64,000 bases of DNA from Pontibacter chinhatensis. GTDB taxonomy: Bacteria; Bacteroidota; Bacteroidia; Cytophagales; Hymenobacteraceae. The DNA lies in the NCBI RefSeq assembly GCF_900113285.1, contig NZ_FOOT01000004.1, forward strand, positions 460,887-524,886, written 5' to 3'. Below are positions 16,389-25,040 of the stretch, in pieces. Below the pieces are notes generated by a model. The model worked only from the letters and a program-made list of their open reading frames with translations. It made no database searches and was not told where the DNA came from. Each line of letters starts with the position of its first letter. Position 1 is the first letter of the stretch. The position numbers were made by a program, and so were the translations under genes.

Positions 16389-18998
16389 ATGATTAACACG
16401 CTGATTGGGGATATTGGCCATACTGGTGTGATTGTGGCTTTCGTGGCGGCTATCGTATCCTCTTACGCATACTTTATGGCGTCCCGCACAAAGGTGGAGC
16501 TTTCCGGCGACGACAGCTGGCGCAAGCTGGGCCGCTGGTCATTTTATGTGCATAGTGCCGCCGTAATGGTGATTATTTTTACGCTGTTCAACATCATCTA
16601 CGAACATCGTTATGAGTACTACTATGCCTGGAGCCACTCTTCCAACCACCTGCCTGTGCACTACATGGTGTCCAGCTTCTGGGAGGGCCAGGAGGGTTCT
16701 TTCCTCCTCTGGATTTTCTGGCATGTGGTGATCGGCCTGGTGCTGATATACAGCAGCAGCAAGAAGAAAGTATGGGAGGCGCCAGTAATGGGCATGTTCT
16801 CCTTTGTGCAGCTCTTCCTTACCTCCATGATTCTGGGTGTGGTGATTGGTGACCTGAAAATCGGTTCTTCTCCCTTTATCCTGATGCGCGACTTTATGCC
16901 GGATACCCCGGTGTTTGCCATGGACCCCAACTTTGTGCCTGCCGACGGAACGGGACTTAACCCACTGCTGCAGAACATTTGGATGGTGATCCACCCTCCT
17001 ACCCTGTTCCTTGGCTTTGCCGCTACACTGGTGCCTTTTGCTTTTGCCATGGGCGGCCTGTGGAAAGGTAAGTACTCGGAGTGGATTAAGCCGGCCCTAC
17101 CTTGGGCACACTTTGCGGCCGTATCGCTGGGCATGGGTATTATGATGGGTGCCTACTGGGCTTACGAAACCCTGAACTTCGGTGGCTACTGGAACTGGGA
17201 CCCTGTTGAGAACGCTGTATATATTCCGTGGCTGGTGCTGGTGGGCGCTATCCATACCATGATTGCCTACAACCGTGGCAAGTCAGGCCTGAAGGCTTCC
17301 TTTATCCTCCTGATTGCCTCGTTCATACTTATACTTTACGCGACTTTCCTTACCCGAAGCGGTATTCTGGGTAACGCCTCCGTGCACTCTTTCACGGACC
17401 TAGGCTTATCCGGGCAGCTCTTTACCTACCTGGCAGCCTTCGCCGTGTTGTCTGTGGCCCTGCTGATTTACCGTTGGAAAAACATCCCGACGACAGAGAA
17501 GGAACTGACTACGTATAGCGGCGAATTCTGGGTGTTTATAGGCGCCATCGTGCTCTGCCTTGCCGCCTTCCAGGTACTGTTTACTACCTCCATTCCGGTT
17601 TATAATTCCTTCTTAGGCTTTATCGGGATTGAGTCTAACGCAGCTCTGCCAGCCGACCAGATCGCGCACTACACCAAGTTCCAGCTGTGGGCTGGCGTAG
17701 CGATAGCCGTGCTTACAGGCGTGGGCCAGCTGCTGTGGTGGCGCAAGGGCGAGAAGGGCACTTTTGTAGATGCCATCACCCTGCCAGGTATGCTGACGCT
17801 GCTGTTTGCCAGCTTGGTTATTGTGCTCTCAAAGATGGGCATGCTGCACGAAACCATGGATAACCCTAAGTTTATCATACTTCTGGTTGCCTCCCTGTTT
17901 GCCGTGTTTGCTAACCTGAGCATCATCCTGAGCCTGCTGCACAAGAAAGTAACGCTTTCCGGCGGAGCGGTGGCACACATGGGCATCGCCCTGATGCTAC
18001 TGGGCATCCTGTTCTCCTCCGGCTACGATAACATCGTTTCGCAGAACACTTCCGGCCTGGTATACTCCCGTGAGTTCCCGGATGAAATTAACCGTGACAA
18101 CGTGCTGCTGTGGCGCAACACGCCTACCGACATGGACAAGTATACCGTGAGCTACCATGGCCAGTTCCAGGAGGTAATCGGTGTGCCAGGCTATGTGAAC
18201 CGCGAGCTGCTGTGGCCTACTGCCGACCCTTATACCTCCATTGCTCGTGGGCAAATCAAGGTAGGCGACAAGATATACTTTGAAGCAGGCGACACACTGG
18301 AAATGTACTCTCCGGAAAACACGTTCTACGAGGTGCAATACAAAGAGCGCGAGGGCGACAAGGTGTTTACGCTTTACCCGCGTGCTCAAGTAAACCCGAA
18401 CATGGGACTGCTGGCCTCTCCGGACATCAAGCACTTCGCCAACAAGGACCTTTACACCCACGTTTCCTCTATTCCGGACCCGAACGAGGAGAAGGATTGG
18501 GGTGAGCTGCAGGAGTATGACCTTGCCATCGGCGATACCATTATCCTGAACGACTACATCGCTGTGTTTAACGGCATCGAACGCGTGCCGCAAGTGCCGG
18601 GCGTATCCATGGCAGAAGGCGACGTGGCAGTGCAGGCAGACCTGAAAATCTACGGCGAGCGCAAAGAATACCACGCACACCCTGTTATGCTGGTAAAGAA
18701 CGAGATGGTAGGCCGTATCCCAGAAGAAGTTGCGGACCTTGGCCTGCGCCTCACGTTCCTGAGCATCGACACGGAGAACGACAAGTTTAAAATTGGCGTG
18801 AATGCCTCACAGAAGGACTACATCATCCTGAAGGCAGTAGAGAAGCCATTTGTGAACCTGCTTTGGATTGGCACCCTTGTGATGACCGTTGGTTTTGTGA
18901 TGGCCATTGTGCGCCGAAAAGAAGGCAAGAGCACGGCTAAATCCAAAACCAAGGCCAGACCCACTGTGCCACAGGAAACAAGACGACAGGCGGCATAA
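16389..18998 (+). CDS. ccmF: cytochrome c maturation protein CcmF
   Basis: An 869-residue integral membrane protein, heme lyase subunit that attaches heme from CcmE to apocytochrome c. The WWD signature is NFGGYWNWDPVENAVY; conserved His are in WxVIHPPTLFLGF and LPWAHFAAV. A large periplasmic domain (about residues 550-820) sits between the last two helices, and the C-terminal tail is basic. It is longer than typical proteobacterial CcmF (about 650). No CcmH partner is seen nearby, which fits the CxxxY CcmE. Confidence 0.93.
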   Translation: MINTLIGDIGHTGVIVAFVAAIVSSYAYFMASRTKVELSGDDSWRKLGRWSFYVHSAAVMVIIFTLFNIIYEHRYEYYYAWSHSSNHLPVHYMVSSFWEGQEGSFLLWIFWHVVIGLVLIYSSSKKKVWEAPVMGMFSFVQLFLTSMILGVVIGDLKIGSSPFILMRDFMPDTPVFAMDPNFVPADGTGLNPLLQNIWMVIHPPTLFLGFAATLVPFAFAMGGLWKGKYSEWIKPALPWAHFAAVSLGMGIMMGAYWAYETLNFGGYWNWDPVENAVYIPWLVLVGAIHTMIAYNRGKSGLKASFILLIASFILILYATFLTRSGILGNASVHSFTDLGLSGQLFTYLAAFAVLSVALLIYRWKNIPTTEKELTTYSGEFWVFIGAIVLCLAAFQVLFTTSIPVYNSFLGFIGIESNAALPADQIAHYTKFQLWAGVAIAVLTGVGQLLWWRKGEKGTFVDAITLPGMLTLLFASLVIVLSKMGMLHETMDNPKFIILLVASLFAVFANLSIILSLLHKKVTLSGGAVAHMGIALMLLGILFSSGYDNIVSQNTSGLVYSREFPDEINRDNVLLWRNTPTDMDKYTVSYHGQFQEVIGVPGYVNRELLWPTADPYTSIARGQIKVGDKIYFEAGDTLEMYSPENTFYEVQYKEREGDKVFTLYPRAQVNPNMGLLASPDIKHFANKDLYTHVSSIPDPNEEKDWGELQEYDLAIGDTIILNDYIAVFNGIERVPQVPGVSMAEGDVAVQADLKIYGERKEYHAHPVMLVKNEMVGRIPEEVADLGLRLTFLSIDTENDKFKIGVNASQKDYIILKAVEKPFVNLLWIGTLVMTVGFVMAIVRRKEGKSTAKSKTKARPTVPQETRRQAA

Positions 18999-19020
18999 AG
19001 CAACCTGCTAACTTACAGAA

Positions 19021-19053
19021 AAGCCTTTGCCACAGCGGCAAAGGCTTTTTTAT
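19021..19053 (+). terminator. rho-independent terminator after ccmF
   Basis: AAGCCTTTGCC and GGCAAAGGCTT arms have a 5-base loop and a following T-run. Confidence 0.92.
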
Positions 19054-19099
19054 TACGCCCCAACAGGCGTAAATTGCCGAGACAGCAAAGTATAAACGT

Positions 19100-19879
19100 A
19101 TGAACGTAGCGATAATTGGGGCCGGGAATGTGGGCTGGCATCTGGCGCAGGCGCTGCAGGCAGCAGGCCATACTATCACGGGTGTTTACAGCCGTACCGC
19201 CGCTGCGCGCGAAGAGCTGGCAGCACAGTTGAAGTCAGCCCAGCCGCTCAATTCACTAGACCTGCAAAGTATAACTGCTGATGTGGTGGTGATAGCCGTG
19301 CCCGATGCCGCAATTGCCGCAGTGGCAACAGCGCTTCAGGTAAGGCCAAGAACGGTGGTGGCGCATACGTCGGGCTCGCAGCCACTGAGTATACTTGCTG
19401 CCGTGCAGGGCGCACAAACAGGCGTGTTTTATCCGCTGCAGACCTTCTCCAAAGCCAAGCCCGTTGATTTTAAGCAGGTGCCTATACTTTTGGAAGCCAC
19501 AGACCAGGCGGCACTGCAACGGCTGCAGGAACTTGCCACAAGTATAAGCCATACCGTGGAGGTAGTGCCGTCGGGGGCGCGCAAGCACCTGCACCTGTCG
19601 GCGGTGTTTGCCTGCAACTTTACCAACCACCTGCTGGGCATCAGCCAGCAACTGCTGCAGGAGGCCAATCTGCCCCAGCACCTGCTGCAGCCACTCATCC
19701 AGGAAACAATTGCCAAAGCCATGCAGCACAACCCGTATACCGTGCAGACCGGCCCCGCTATCCGCCGCGACCAAAACGTGATAGAAGAGCACCTGCACAT
19801 GCTGCAGCAGCACCCCCGCCTGCAGGAGCTCTACCGGCTGCTGACGCAAAGTATACAGGCCGCTCCGGAGGGGAGATAA
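19100..19879 (+). CDS. Rossmann-like/DUF2520 domain protein
   Basis: A 259-residue protein with an N-terminal dinucleotide-binding motif (MNVAIIGAGNVGWHLAQAL) and strand-loop VVVIAVPDAAI, then a C-terminal all-helical DUF2520 domain (SGARKHLHLSAVFACNFTNHL). It resembles 6-phosphogluconate dehydrogenase/ketopantoate-reductase-type oxidoreductases; the substrate is unknown. It contains five copies of the AAGTATA/TATACTT motif, encoding Ser-Ile or Ile-Leu. No terminator follows. Confidence 0.85.
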   Translation: MNVAIIGAGNVGWHLAQALQAAGHTITGVYSRTAAAREELAAQLKSAQPLNSLDLQSITADVVVIAVPDAAIAAVATALQVRPRTVVAHTSGSQPLSILAAVQGAQTGVFYPLQTFSKAKPVDFKQVPILLEATDQAALQRLQELATSISHTVEVVPSGARKHLHLSAVFACNFTNHLLGISQQLLQEANLPQHLLQPLIQETIAKAMQHNPYTVQTGPAIRRDQNVIEEHLHMLQQHPRLQELYRLLTQSIQAAPEGR

Positions 19880-19933
19880 CCATTTGTGCCTAATTCTGTT
19901 AGATAAAGGCAACGCATAAGCCCGCGCCTATAC

Positions 19934-19964
19934 TTTGATTCGGCAGGCTGGCTTTGTAACTTTG
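19934..19964 (+). promoter_or_regulatory. promoter of the ferredoxin gene
   Basis: TTTG (19934-19937), 19 nt, TAACTTTG (19957-19964): a textbook Bacteroidota sigma-A promoter. ATG follows 24 nt after the -7 element. Confidence 0.75.
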
Positions 19965-19987
19965 CACTTTATCATAAAGACACCGAC

Positions 19988-20317
19988 ATGAAAGTTGTAA
20001 ATATAACGTTTAAGTTTGCTGATGGCTCACCGGATGAAACGCATCCGGCCGTGGAAGGCGAATCGGTATTGGATGTGGCCCTCAACAACAACATTAAACT
20101 GCAGCACAACTGCGGCGGCGTGTGCGGCTGCAGCACCTGCCATGTGTACGTGGAGGCGGGCATGGATGACCTTCCCGAGATTTCGGACAAAGAAGAGGAT
20201 TACATTGACCGCGCCGTAGACCCGCGCATCAACTCACGCCTGGGCTGCCAGTGCGTGGTGCAGGGCAACGAGGATATTATAGTAACCATACCGGAGCAGG
20301 ATTTCCTGGGCCACTAA
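19988..20317 (+). CDS. fdx: [2Fe-2S] ferredoxin, adrenodoxin type
   Basis: A 109-residue ferredoxin with cluster ligands Cys42, Cys48 and Cys51 (CGGVCGCSTC) and the fourth Cys in RLGCQC. The C-x5-C-x2-C spacing is that of the ISC-type ferredoxin supplying electrons for Fe-S cluster assembly. An additional Cys46 lies in the loop. It is followed by iscX, which supports the ISC assignment, though no iscSUA or hscBA genes are in the window. Confidence 0.93.
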   Translation: MKVVNITFKFADGSPDETHPAVEGESVLDVALNNNIKLQHNCGGVCGCSTCHVYVEAGMDDLPEISDKEEDYIDRAVDPRINSRLGCQCVVQGNEDIIVTIPEQDFLGH

Positions 20318-20396
20318 TTCATTTGTTATTTAACAACTCCCAGTAAGTGTTAGATGACAAATGTTAATTGATAACTGATAATTGATAACTGAAAAC

Positions 20397-20633
20397 ATGA
20401 GCTACGAGCCACCTATACACTGGAACGATTACGAGGACATCGCGATGGCGCTTTACGAGAAGTTCGGTGATGACTTCAACGAGTCTAAGATTTACCGCAT
20501 CCGCTTCACCGACCTGCTGGAGTGGGTACTGTCGCTGCCAAACTTTGCCGGCACGCGCGAGCAGGCCAACGAAGGGCACCTGGAGCAGATCCAGGCGGCC
20601 TGGGTTTACGAGTGGCGCGACAACCAGGACTAA
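20397..20633 (+). CDS. iscX: Fe-S assembly adaptor IscX
   Basis: A 78-residue acidic protein with the IscX pattern: WNDYEDIAMALYEKF, IYRIRFTDLLEWVLSLPNF and EGHLEQIQAAWVYEW. IscX binds IscS and iron and regulates cluster assembly. The start is ATG 20397; the upstream in-frame TTG lies in an AT-rich spacer of GATAACTGATAATT-like words. It pairs with fdx, 79 bp apart. Confidence 0.88.
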   Translation: MSYEPPIHWNDYEDIAMALYEKFGDDFNESKIYRIRFTDLLEWVLSLPNFAGTREQANEGHLEQIQAAWVYEWRDNQD

Positions 20634-20650
20634 ATCTTACCTGCGCTGGC

Positions 20651-20712
20651 AAGTATAAATTCAGAAAATTCTATACTTTTAAAGGCTCTTTCCCGGGAAG
20701 GAGCCTTTTGCT
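20651..20712 (+). terminator. motif-pair hairpin and terminator after iscX
   Basis: AAGTATA (20651) and TATACTT (20672) face each other and can pair; immediately after, AAAGGCTC (20681-20688) pairs with GAGCCTTT (20701-20708), followed by a T-rich stretch. Confidence 0.7.
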
Positions 20713-20753
20713 TTTCTATACTTTATTAACGCTTTTTTTCACAGTCTATACTT

Positions 20754-21251
20754 ATGTCTATCACCCAAACAGACCTCACCAGCATTAACACCTTTGTTTT
20801 TGATGTGGACGGCGTACTGACCGACGGGCTGCTCTACTGCTTTGCCGACGGCGAGCAGGTGCGCGCCTTTAACATCAAGGACGGGTTTGCCATCAAGCAC
20901 GCCATCAGCCAGGGCTACCGGGTAGCCATTATCTCGGGCAAAAACGAGCCGGGGGTGCGCCGCCGCCTGGAGCAATTGGGCATTGAGGATATTTTCCTGG
21001 GGATAGATGACAAGGTGGAGGCACTGGAGGACTACCTATACATGCAGGGTATAAATCCGGCCACCGCCGCCTACATGGGCGATGACATGCCTGATTACGA
21101 GGTGATGCAGCGCTGCGGCCTGCGCGCCTGCCCTGCCGATGCCGCTGACGACATACAGGCCATCGCCACTTTCATAGCATCTAAGGACGGAGGCAAAGGT
21201 GCCGTGCGTGAGCTAATAGAAACGGTGATGAAAGCGCAGGACAGTTGGTAA
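20754..21251 (+). CDS. kdsC: KDO 8-phosphate phosphatase KdsC, HAD family
   Basis: A 165-residue HAD hydrolase without cap domain: nucleophile motif FDVDGVLTDG, motif II ISGK, motif III lysine in GIDDKVEAL and motif IV GDDMPDYEVM. It dephosphorylates 3-deoxy-D-manno-octulosonate 8-phosphate in lipopolysaccharide core synthesis, in the cytoplasm. Size and motifs fit the tetrameric KdsC/YrbI family closely. TATACTT lies 3 nt before the ATG. Confidence 0.92.
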   Translation: MSITQTDLTSINTFVFDVDGVLTDGLLYCFADGEQVRAFNIKDGFAIKHAISQGYRVAIISGKNEPGVRRRLEQLGIEDIFLGIDDKVEALEDYLYMQGINPATAAYMGDDMPDYEVMQRCGLRACPADAADDIQAIATFIASKDGGKGAVRELIETVMKAQDSW

Positions 21252-21371
21252 ACAAAAACTACTTATACTTTTCTAGAAATAAATTGAATATTTTTTTTAT
21301 CCCCTATTGTATATATAGAAATTAATTTTTAGATTACCAGCAGTTTAATTACCATCAACAGTTCAAATTTT

Positions 21372-21566
21372 ATGAAGACAGGAAAAGTAAAATTCTTTAT
21401 CGAGTCCAAAGGTTTCGGTTTTATCACTGAGGACGGAACAAACGAGGACTTCTTTGTGCATGTTACCGGCTTAAACGGTCTGCAGATTCAGCAGAACGAC
21501 CGCGTTGAGTTTGACACGGTAGAAGGCAAAAAAGGAGTTAATGCTGTAAATGTGAGGAAGTTTTAA
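21372..21566 (+). CDS. cold shock protein, CspA family
   Basis: A 64-residue single OB-fold RNA chaperone: RNP1 KGFGFI and RNP2 FFVHV. It has a very AT-rich leader of about 120 nt (21252-21371) with a run of eight T, as often seen for cold-shock genes whose mRNA leader folds differently at low temperature. Its own terminator follows. Confidence 0.95.
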   Translation: MKTGKVKFFIESKGFGFITEDGTNEDFFVHVTGLNGLQIQQNDRVEFDTVEGKKGVNAVNVRKF

Positions 21567-21591
21567 GACAAACATACTTTACAAGCACTGG

Positions 21592-21619
21592 AAAAGCCCC
21601 TGAGTCAGGGGCTTTTTTA
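21592..21619 (+). terminator. rho-independent terminator after csp
   Basis: AAGCCCCTGA and TCAGGGGCTT arms are nearly contiguous and followed by a T-run. Confidence 0.92.
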
Positions 21620-21685
21620 TTGCCCGGTAGCTTCTGTGTCGTATTTTTACAAAGTACAAAACGCCATACTTCTGCAAACACACCC

Positions 21686-22528
21686 GTGAAATCCATCCTG
21701 ACGCTTATACGAGCCCGCAACCTGGTGATGATTGTGCTGTCCCAAGCCTTGGTGCAAGCTTGCCTGCTAGCCCATGGGCAGGACTGGCGGCGCCTGCTGG
21801 ATGGCGGCTTCTGGGTGCTGGAGCTGTCCACGGTGTGCATTGCGGCGGCCGGCTACATCATCAACGACTACTACGATGTGAAGATAGACGCCATCAACAA
21901 GCCAGACCGGCTGTTGGTGGGCCGCCACATCCGCAGGCGCAGGGCTATGTTCGCCCACCTTATACTTTCGGGCATAGGGGTGCTGCTGGGCCTGCTGCTT
22001 TCCATACCGGTTGCCCTGATAAACATAGGCGCGGTGCTGCTGCTTTGGGGCTACTCAGCAAGGCTCAAGAAACTGATACTCGCCGGCAACGTGGTGATTG
22101 CTCTGCTGTCGGCTTCCATGCTGCTGGTAGTGGCTGTTTATGCCGATGAACTGAACCGCATCACGATGGGCTATGCCCTCTTCGCCTTCCTTATTTCGCT
22201 TATCCGGGAGATTATAAAGGACATCGAGGACATGAAGGGCGACGCCTCCTTTGAATGCCGCACCCTACCCATAGTGGTGGGCATGCGCGGGGCCAAACTG
22301 GTGCTGTACCCGCTCCTGGCTGTTTTTCAGGCTTTCCTGCTCGTGGTTATACTGCATGAGGCCTCCGGGTTGGTATTCGACGCCTATATGGTGGTGCTGG
22401 TGCTGCTGCCAAGCGTGTGGCTGGTCATAAAACTGGTGCGCGCCGACCGTAAGCGCGATTTCTCTTACCTGAGCAACCTCAATAAATTTATCATGCTTAC
22501 GGGCATACTTTCCATGCTGCTCCTCTAG
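21686..22528 (+). CDS. UbiA-family prenyltransferase
   Basis: A 280-residue membrane protein with about eight helices and both Asp-rich motifs of the UbiA superfamily: NDYYDVKIDAINKPDR and the second DIEDMKGD. It transfers a prenyl chain; in Bacteroidota this subgroup is often annotated geranylgeranylglycerol-phosphate geranylgeranyltransferase-like. I chose GTG 21686, which starts KSILTLIRARN as in the family; the longer frame from 21620 begins in the preceding terminator. The true acceptor is not decided by sequence. Confidence 0.85.
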   Translation: MKSILTLIRARNLVMIVLSQALVQACLLAHGQDWRRLLDGGFWVLELSTVCIAAAGYIINDYYDVKIDAINKPDRLLVGRHIRRRRAMFAHLILSGIGVLLGLLLSIPVALINIGAVLLLWGYSARLKKLILAGNVVIALLSASMLLVVAVYADELNRITMGYALFAFLISLIREIIKDIEDMKGDASFECRTLPIVVGMRGAKLVLYPLLAVFQAFLLVVILHEASGLVFDAYMVVLVLLPSVWLVIKLVRADRKRDFSYLSNLNKFIMLTGILSMLLL

Positions 22529-22599
22529 CAGATTTATAAGCATGCCTTTAACCACCTGCTATACTTTCAAAAATCAGGTTCGGCCGGGCTACAAAGTAT

Positions 22600-22628
22600 A
22601 AAAGCCCGGGTACTGGCCCGGGCTTTTC
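22600..22628. terminator. bidirectional terminator between convergent genes
   Basis: AAAAGCCCGGG and CCCGGGCTTTT arms lie between the prenyltransferase gene (plus) and the sorting-domain protein (minus), with A- and T-runs at the two ends. Confidence 0.88.
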
Positions 22629-22651
22629 ATTAAACCAATAGAGTAAAAGGG

Positions 22652-23395
22652 TTATTTTACTATCAGGCGGCTGGAGGCGACATCGTTCTCGGCCATCACT
22701 TTAACAAAGTAAGTGCCGCGGGCATACTGCTGTGTGTTAATCTCCACAGTTCCGTTTGCGTTGCTCAGCTCCAGTACCTTACGGCCCAGCATGTCCATCA
22801 CGGCTACGTTGGCGTTGCGTATCTTGCCCAGGCTCAACTTCACAGTGCCCGTCGAAACAGTTGGGTAAACGGCCACGCGCGAATCGCCGATCATGTCATC
22901 TATGCTAGCCACGGTACCGGCCGTCACTGTCTCAGTTACAGTGGCCAGCACAACATTGTCTTCGCGGCGCAGGATCAGGTCGTACTTGTAAATGCCTGGT
23001 GCGGAGAAGTTGATCTTAAAATACTCTTTGTAGGAAGTAGGCAGCGGCTCCCCTCCTTCCGGGCCAATCACGGCCACGCCATCGGTAAAGGAAACCTGGG
23101 TGTAAACGGCCTCATCCTCGTTGGCTGCATCGCGGTTGGAGTTGTAGTGCAGTGTGAAGTTGTTGCTTTGCGCCGGGTTGTGCAGTTTAATTTCCAGATT
23201 GGTCTTATCGCCCTGGCGGTCGAAAGAGTTAATGTGCACCTGCCACTGGACGTCGGAGCCTATCACCAGGTTACCTTGCTCGGAGATAACATCTAGTGTG
23301 CCGTTGACAGTAGCTTCCTTGGTTTGCGCATTGCTAACGCCTGTTGCCAGTACAAACGCGAAAACAGCAGCAGCAATGTGTAGAGCTTTTTTCAT
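22652..23395 (-). CDS. secreted protein with type IX (Por) C-terminal sorting domain
   Basis: A 247-residue secreted protein: signal peptide (MKKALHIAAAVFAFVLATGVSNAQ), an unassigned beta-rich domain, then a C-terminal domain of about 75 residues with the type A sorting pattern (VAVYPTVSTGTVKLSLG ... GTYFVKVMAENDVASSRLIVK). It should pass the inner membrane by Sec and the outer membrane by the type IX system. ATG 23395 is preferred over the longer start six codons upstream. Role unknown; it is divergent from a Fur-type regulator. Confidence 0.85.
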   Translation of the reverse strand: MKKALHIAAAVFAFVLATGVSNAQTKEATVNGTLDVISEQGNLVIGSDVQWQVHINSFDRQGDKTNLEIKLHNPAQSNNFTLHYNSNRDAANEDEAVYTQVSFTDGVAVIGPEGGEPLPTSYKEYFKINFSAPGIYKYDLILRREDNVVLATVTETVTAGTVASIDDMIGDSRVAVYPTVSTGTVKLSLGKIRNANVAVMDMLGRKVLELSNANGTVEINTQQYARGTYFVKVMAENDVASSRLIVK

Positions 23396-23563
23396 TGTAA
23401 GAAAATTTAACATTTTAACGTGATATATAACAATAAAAACTTATACTTAAGTATTTCGATACATACGACAAAGACTTGTTTTGGCTCCATTTTTTTGAAT
23501 CTTTTTTACTATATAATATTTTTCGATATTTTTGGATTGTTTCTTTTCCGAGGTACTACCAGC

Positions 23564-23571
23564 TATATTTG
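23564..23571 (+). promoter_or_regulatory. -7 element (TATATTTG) upstream of the Fur-type gene
   Basis: A perfect TAnnTTTG, 28 nt before the ATG. The divergent spacer 23396-23599 is very AT-rich and contains the palindrome ATACTTAAGTAT near 23444; I see no convincing Fur box. Confidence 0.55.
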
Positions 23572-23599
23572 AAATCGAAAGGAGTGGAATATCAATATA

Positions 23600-24025
23600 A
23601 TGGACAAAGCACAAGCGCTTCTAGAGGAGTATGGTTTGCGCAAGACCGGCTGTCGGCTGGATGTTTTGCAGCAGTTTCTGGAGAATGATTTTGCACTATC
23701 GCACGCCGACCTGGAGAAGCTCCTGGACAGCAACTATGATCGCGTGACCATCTACCGAACATTGTACTCCTTTGAGGAAAAAGGACTTGTGCATAGTATA
23801 AACGATGTGAACGGCGCCGTAAAGTTTGCCCTGTGCAAGAACGACAACTGCAGCCAGCACAAGCACGAGGACAACCACATTCACTTTAACTGCGTTGCCT
23901 GCGGACAGACGTTTTGCCTGAACGACGTGGATATTCCGAGCCTGACGCTGCCTGACGGCTACACCGCCAAACGGCTGCACTTCTCGGCGGAGGGAGTGTG
24001 CAAAGGCTGCCACCAGGAAGCTTAA
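23600..24025 (+). CDS. Fur-family metalloregulator
   Basis: A 141-residue regulator: N-terminal winged helix (RKTGCRLDVLQQFLEND ... YDRVTIYRTLYSFEEKGLV), a His-rich metal segment (CSQHKHEDNHIHFNC), and two zinc-type Cys pairs (CVACGQTFC and CKGC). The family covers Fur, Zur and PerR. The His-rich stretch favours a zinc or iron sensor, but the metal cannot be assigned from sequence alone. Confidence 0.9.
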   Translation: MDKAQALLEEYGLRKTGCRLDVLQQFLENDFALSHADLEKLLDSNYDRVTIYRTLYSFEEKGLVHSINDVNGAVKFALCKNDNCSQHKHEDNHIHFNCVACGQTFCLNDVDIPSLTLPDGYTAKRLHFSAEGVCKGCHQEA

Positions 24026-24058
24026 TTTGCACTAGTACAAAGTATAAAACCAGCTACC

Positions 24059-24562
24059 ATGAACCACCAGCTACCAGACCATGCCGCCGCGTTCCGCCAG
24101 CTGGTAACCTCACCGGTTAAGTTCCGCCTGTTCCTGATTACAAGGCTGCCCATGGCTTACCTGGCTGGCCTGCGCGTTGCCTCCCTTACACCGGAGCGTG
24201 CGTCGGTTACCATCAAGTATAAGTATCTTAACCAAAACCCTTTCCGCTCCATTTACTTTGCCTGCCTGAGCATGGCCGCCGAGCTTTCAACGGGTGCCCT
24301 GTGCATGATGTATGTGTACAAGGCAAGCCCTGCCGTATCCATGCTGGTGGTGCACATGCAGGCTACCTTCACCAAGAAGGCAACAGGCAAGATTACCTTT
24401 ACCTGCCATGACGGGCAGCAGATACAGGAGGCCATTGCGCGCACAAAAGCCACCGGCGAGGGCGTAACGGTAACAGCCATAAGTATAGGCGTAGATGAGG
24501 CCGGCGACCAGGTGGCCGAGTTCCGATTTACCTGGTCGTTGAAAGCGAAGAGGCAAGTATAG
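24059..24562 (+). CDS. DUF4442 (hotdog-fold) protein
   Basis: A 167-residue protein with the DUF4442 pattern: LPMAYLAGLRVASLTPERASVTIKY seen as two parts (LPMAYLAGLRV, ERASVTIKY), NPFRSIYFACLSMAAELSTG and FTCHDG. The fold is that of PaaI-type thioesterases; the substrate is unknown. Its stop codon lies inside a perfect 9-bp hairpin made of two facing AAGTATA motifs. Confidence 0.82.
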   Translation: MNHQLPDHAAAFRQLVTSPVKFRLFLITRLPMAYLAGLRVASLTPERASVTIKYKYLNQNPFRSIYFACLSMAAELSTGALCMMYVYKASPAVSMLVVHMQATFTKKATGKITFTCHDGQQIQEAIARTKATGEGVTVTAISIGVDEAGDQVAEFRFTWSLKAKRQV

Positions 24563-24574
24563 CTTTATACTTGC
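24553..24574. repeat. perfect hairpin formed by two facing AAGTATA motifs
   Basis: GCAAGTATA (24553-24561), loop GCTT, TATACTTGC (24566-24574). It includes the stop codon of the DUF4442 gene. It resembles the paired uptake sequences used as terminators in Haemophilus and Neisseria, without a T-run. Confidence 0.7.
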
Positions 24575-24624
24575 AGCTGCCATTACCGCACAGTTCTCCC
24601 GTAGAAATAAACATATCCCTACCC

Positions 24625-25011
24625 ATGAAAGACTACAAGAAGTACTACATTATACCTGCCGAGCCCGCGTTAGTATATGCTGCCCTAACCAACCCGCTCA
24701 CCATACAAGCCTGGACCGGTGAAGAAGCCGAGATGAGCGTAGAGCCGGGGTCGGAGTTTTCACTGTGGGAAGGCAGCATTGTGGGCAAGAACCTGGAATT
24801 TGAGGAGGGCAAAAAGATTGTGCAACAGTGGTACTTTGGCGAACAGGCAGAACCTTCCATCGTTACCATCAAACTGCACCCGCATAAATTGGGCACCTCC
24901 GCCGAACTGCGCCACTCCAATATTCCCGACGAGGCTTACGAGGACATCACCGAAGGCTGGGATCACGCCTACTTCGCGGCGCTGATAGATTTTTATGAGG
25001 GGGAGGAGTAG
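24625..25011 (+). CDS. SRPBCC/START-like domain protein (AHSA1-type)
   Basis: A 128-residue protein of the helix-grip fold: DYKKYYIIPAEPALVYAALTNP and FSLWEGSIVGKNLEFEEGKKI give the strands, and the C-terminal helix is WDHAYFAALIDFYEGEE. The closest recognisable type is the Hsp90 activator AHSA1-like domain common in Bacteroidota. I chose ATG 24625; the longer frame from 24571 reads the intergenic hairpin. Confidence 0.78.
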   Translation: MKDYKKYYIIPAEPALVYAALTNPLTIQAWTGEEAEMSVEPGSEFSLWEGSIVGKNLEFEEGKKIVQQWYFGEQAEPSIVTIKLHPHKLGTSAELRHSNIPDEAYEDITEGWDHAYFAALIDFYEGEE

Positions 25012-25040
25012 AATTGAATCTCTGGCACCTGCAGTGTAAG

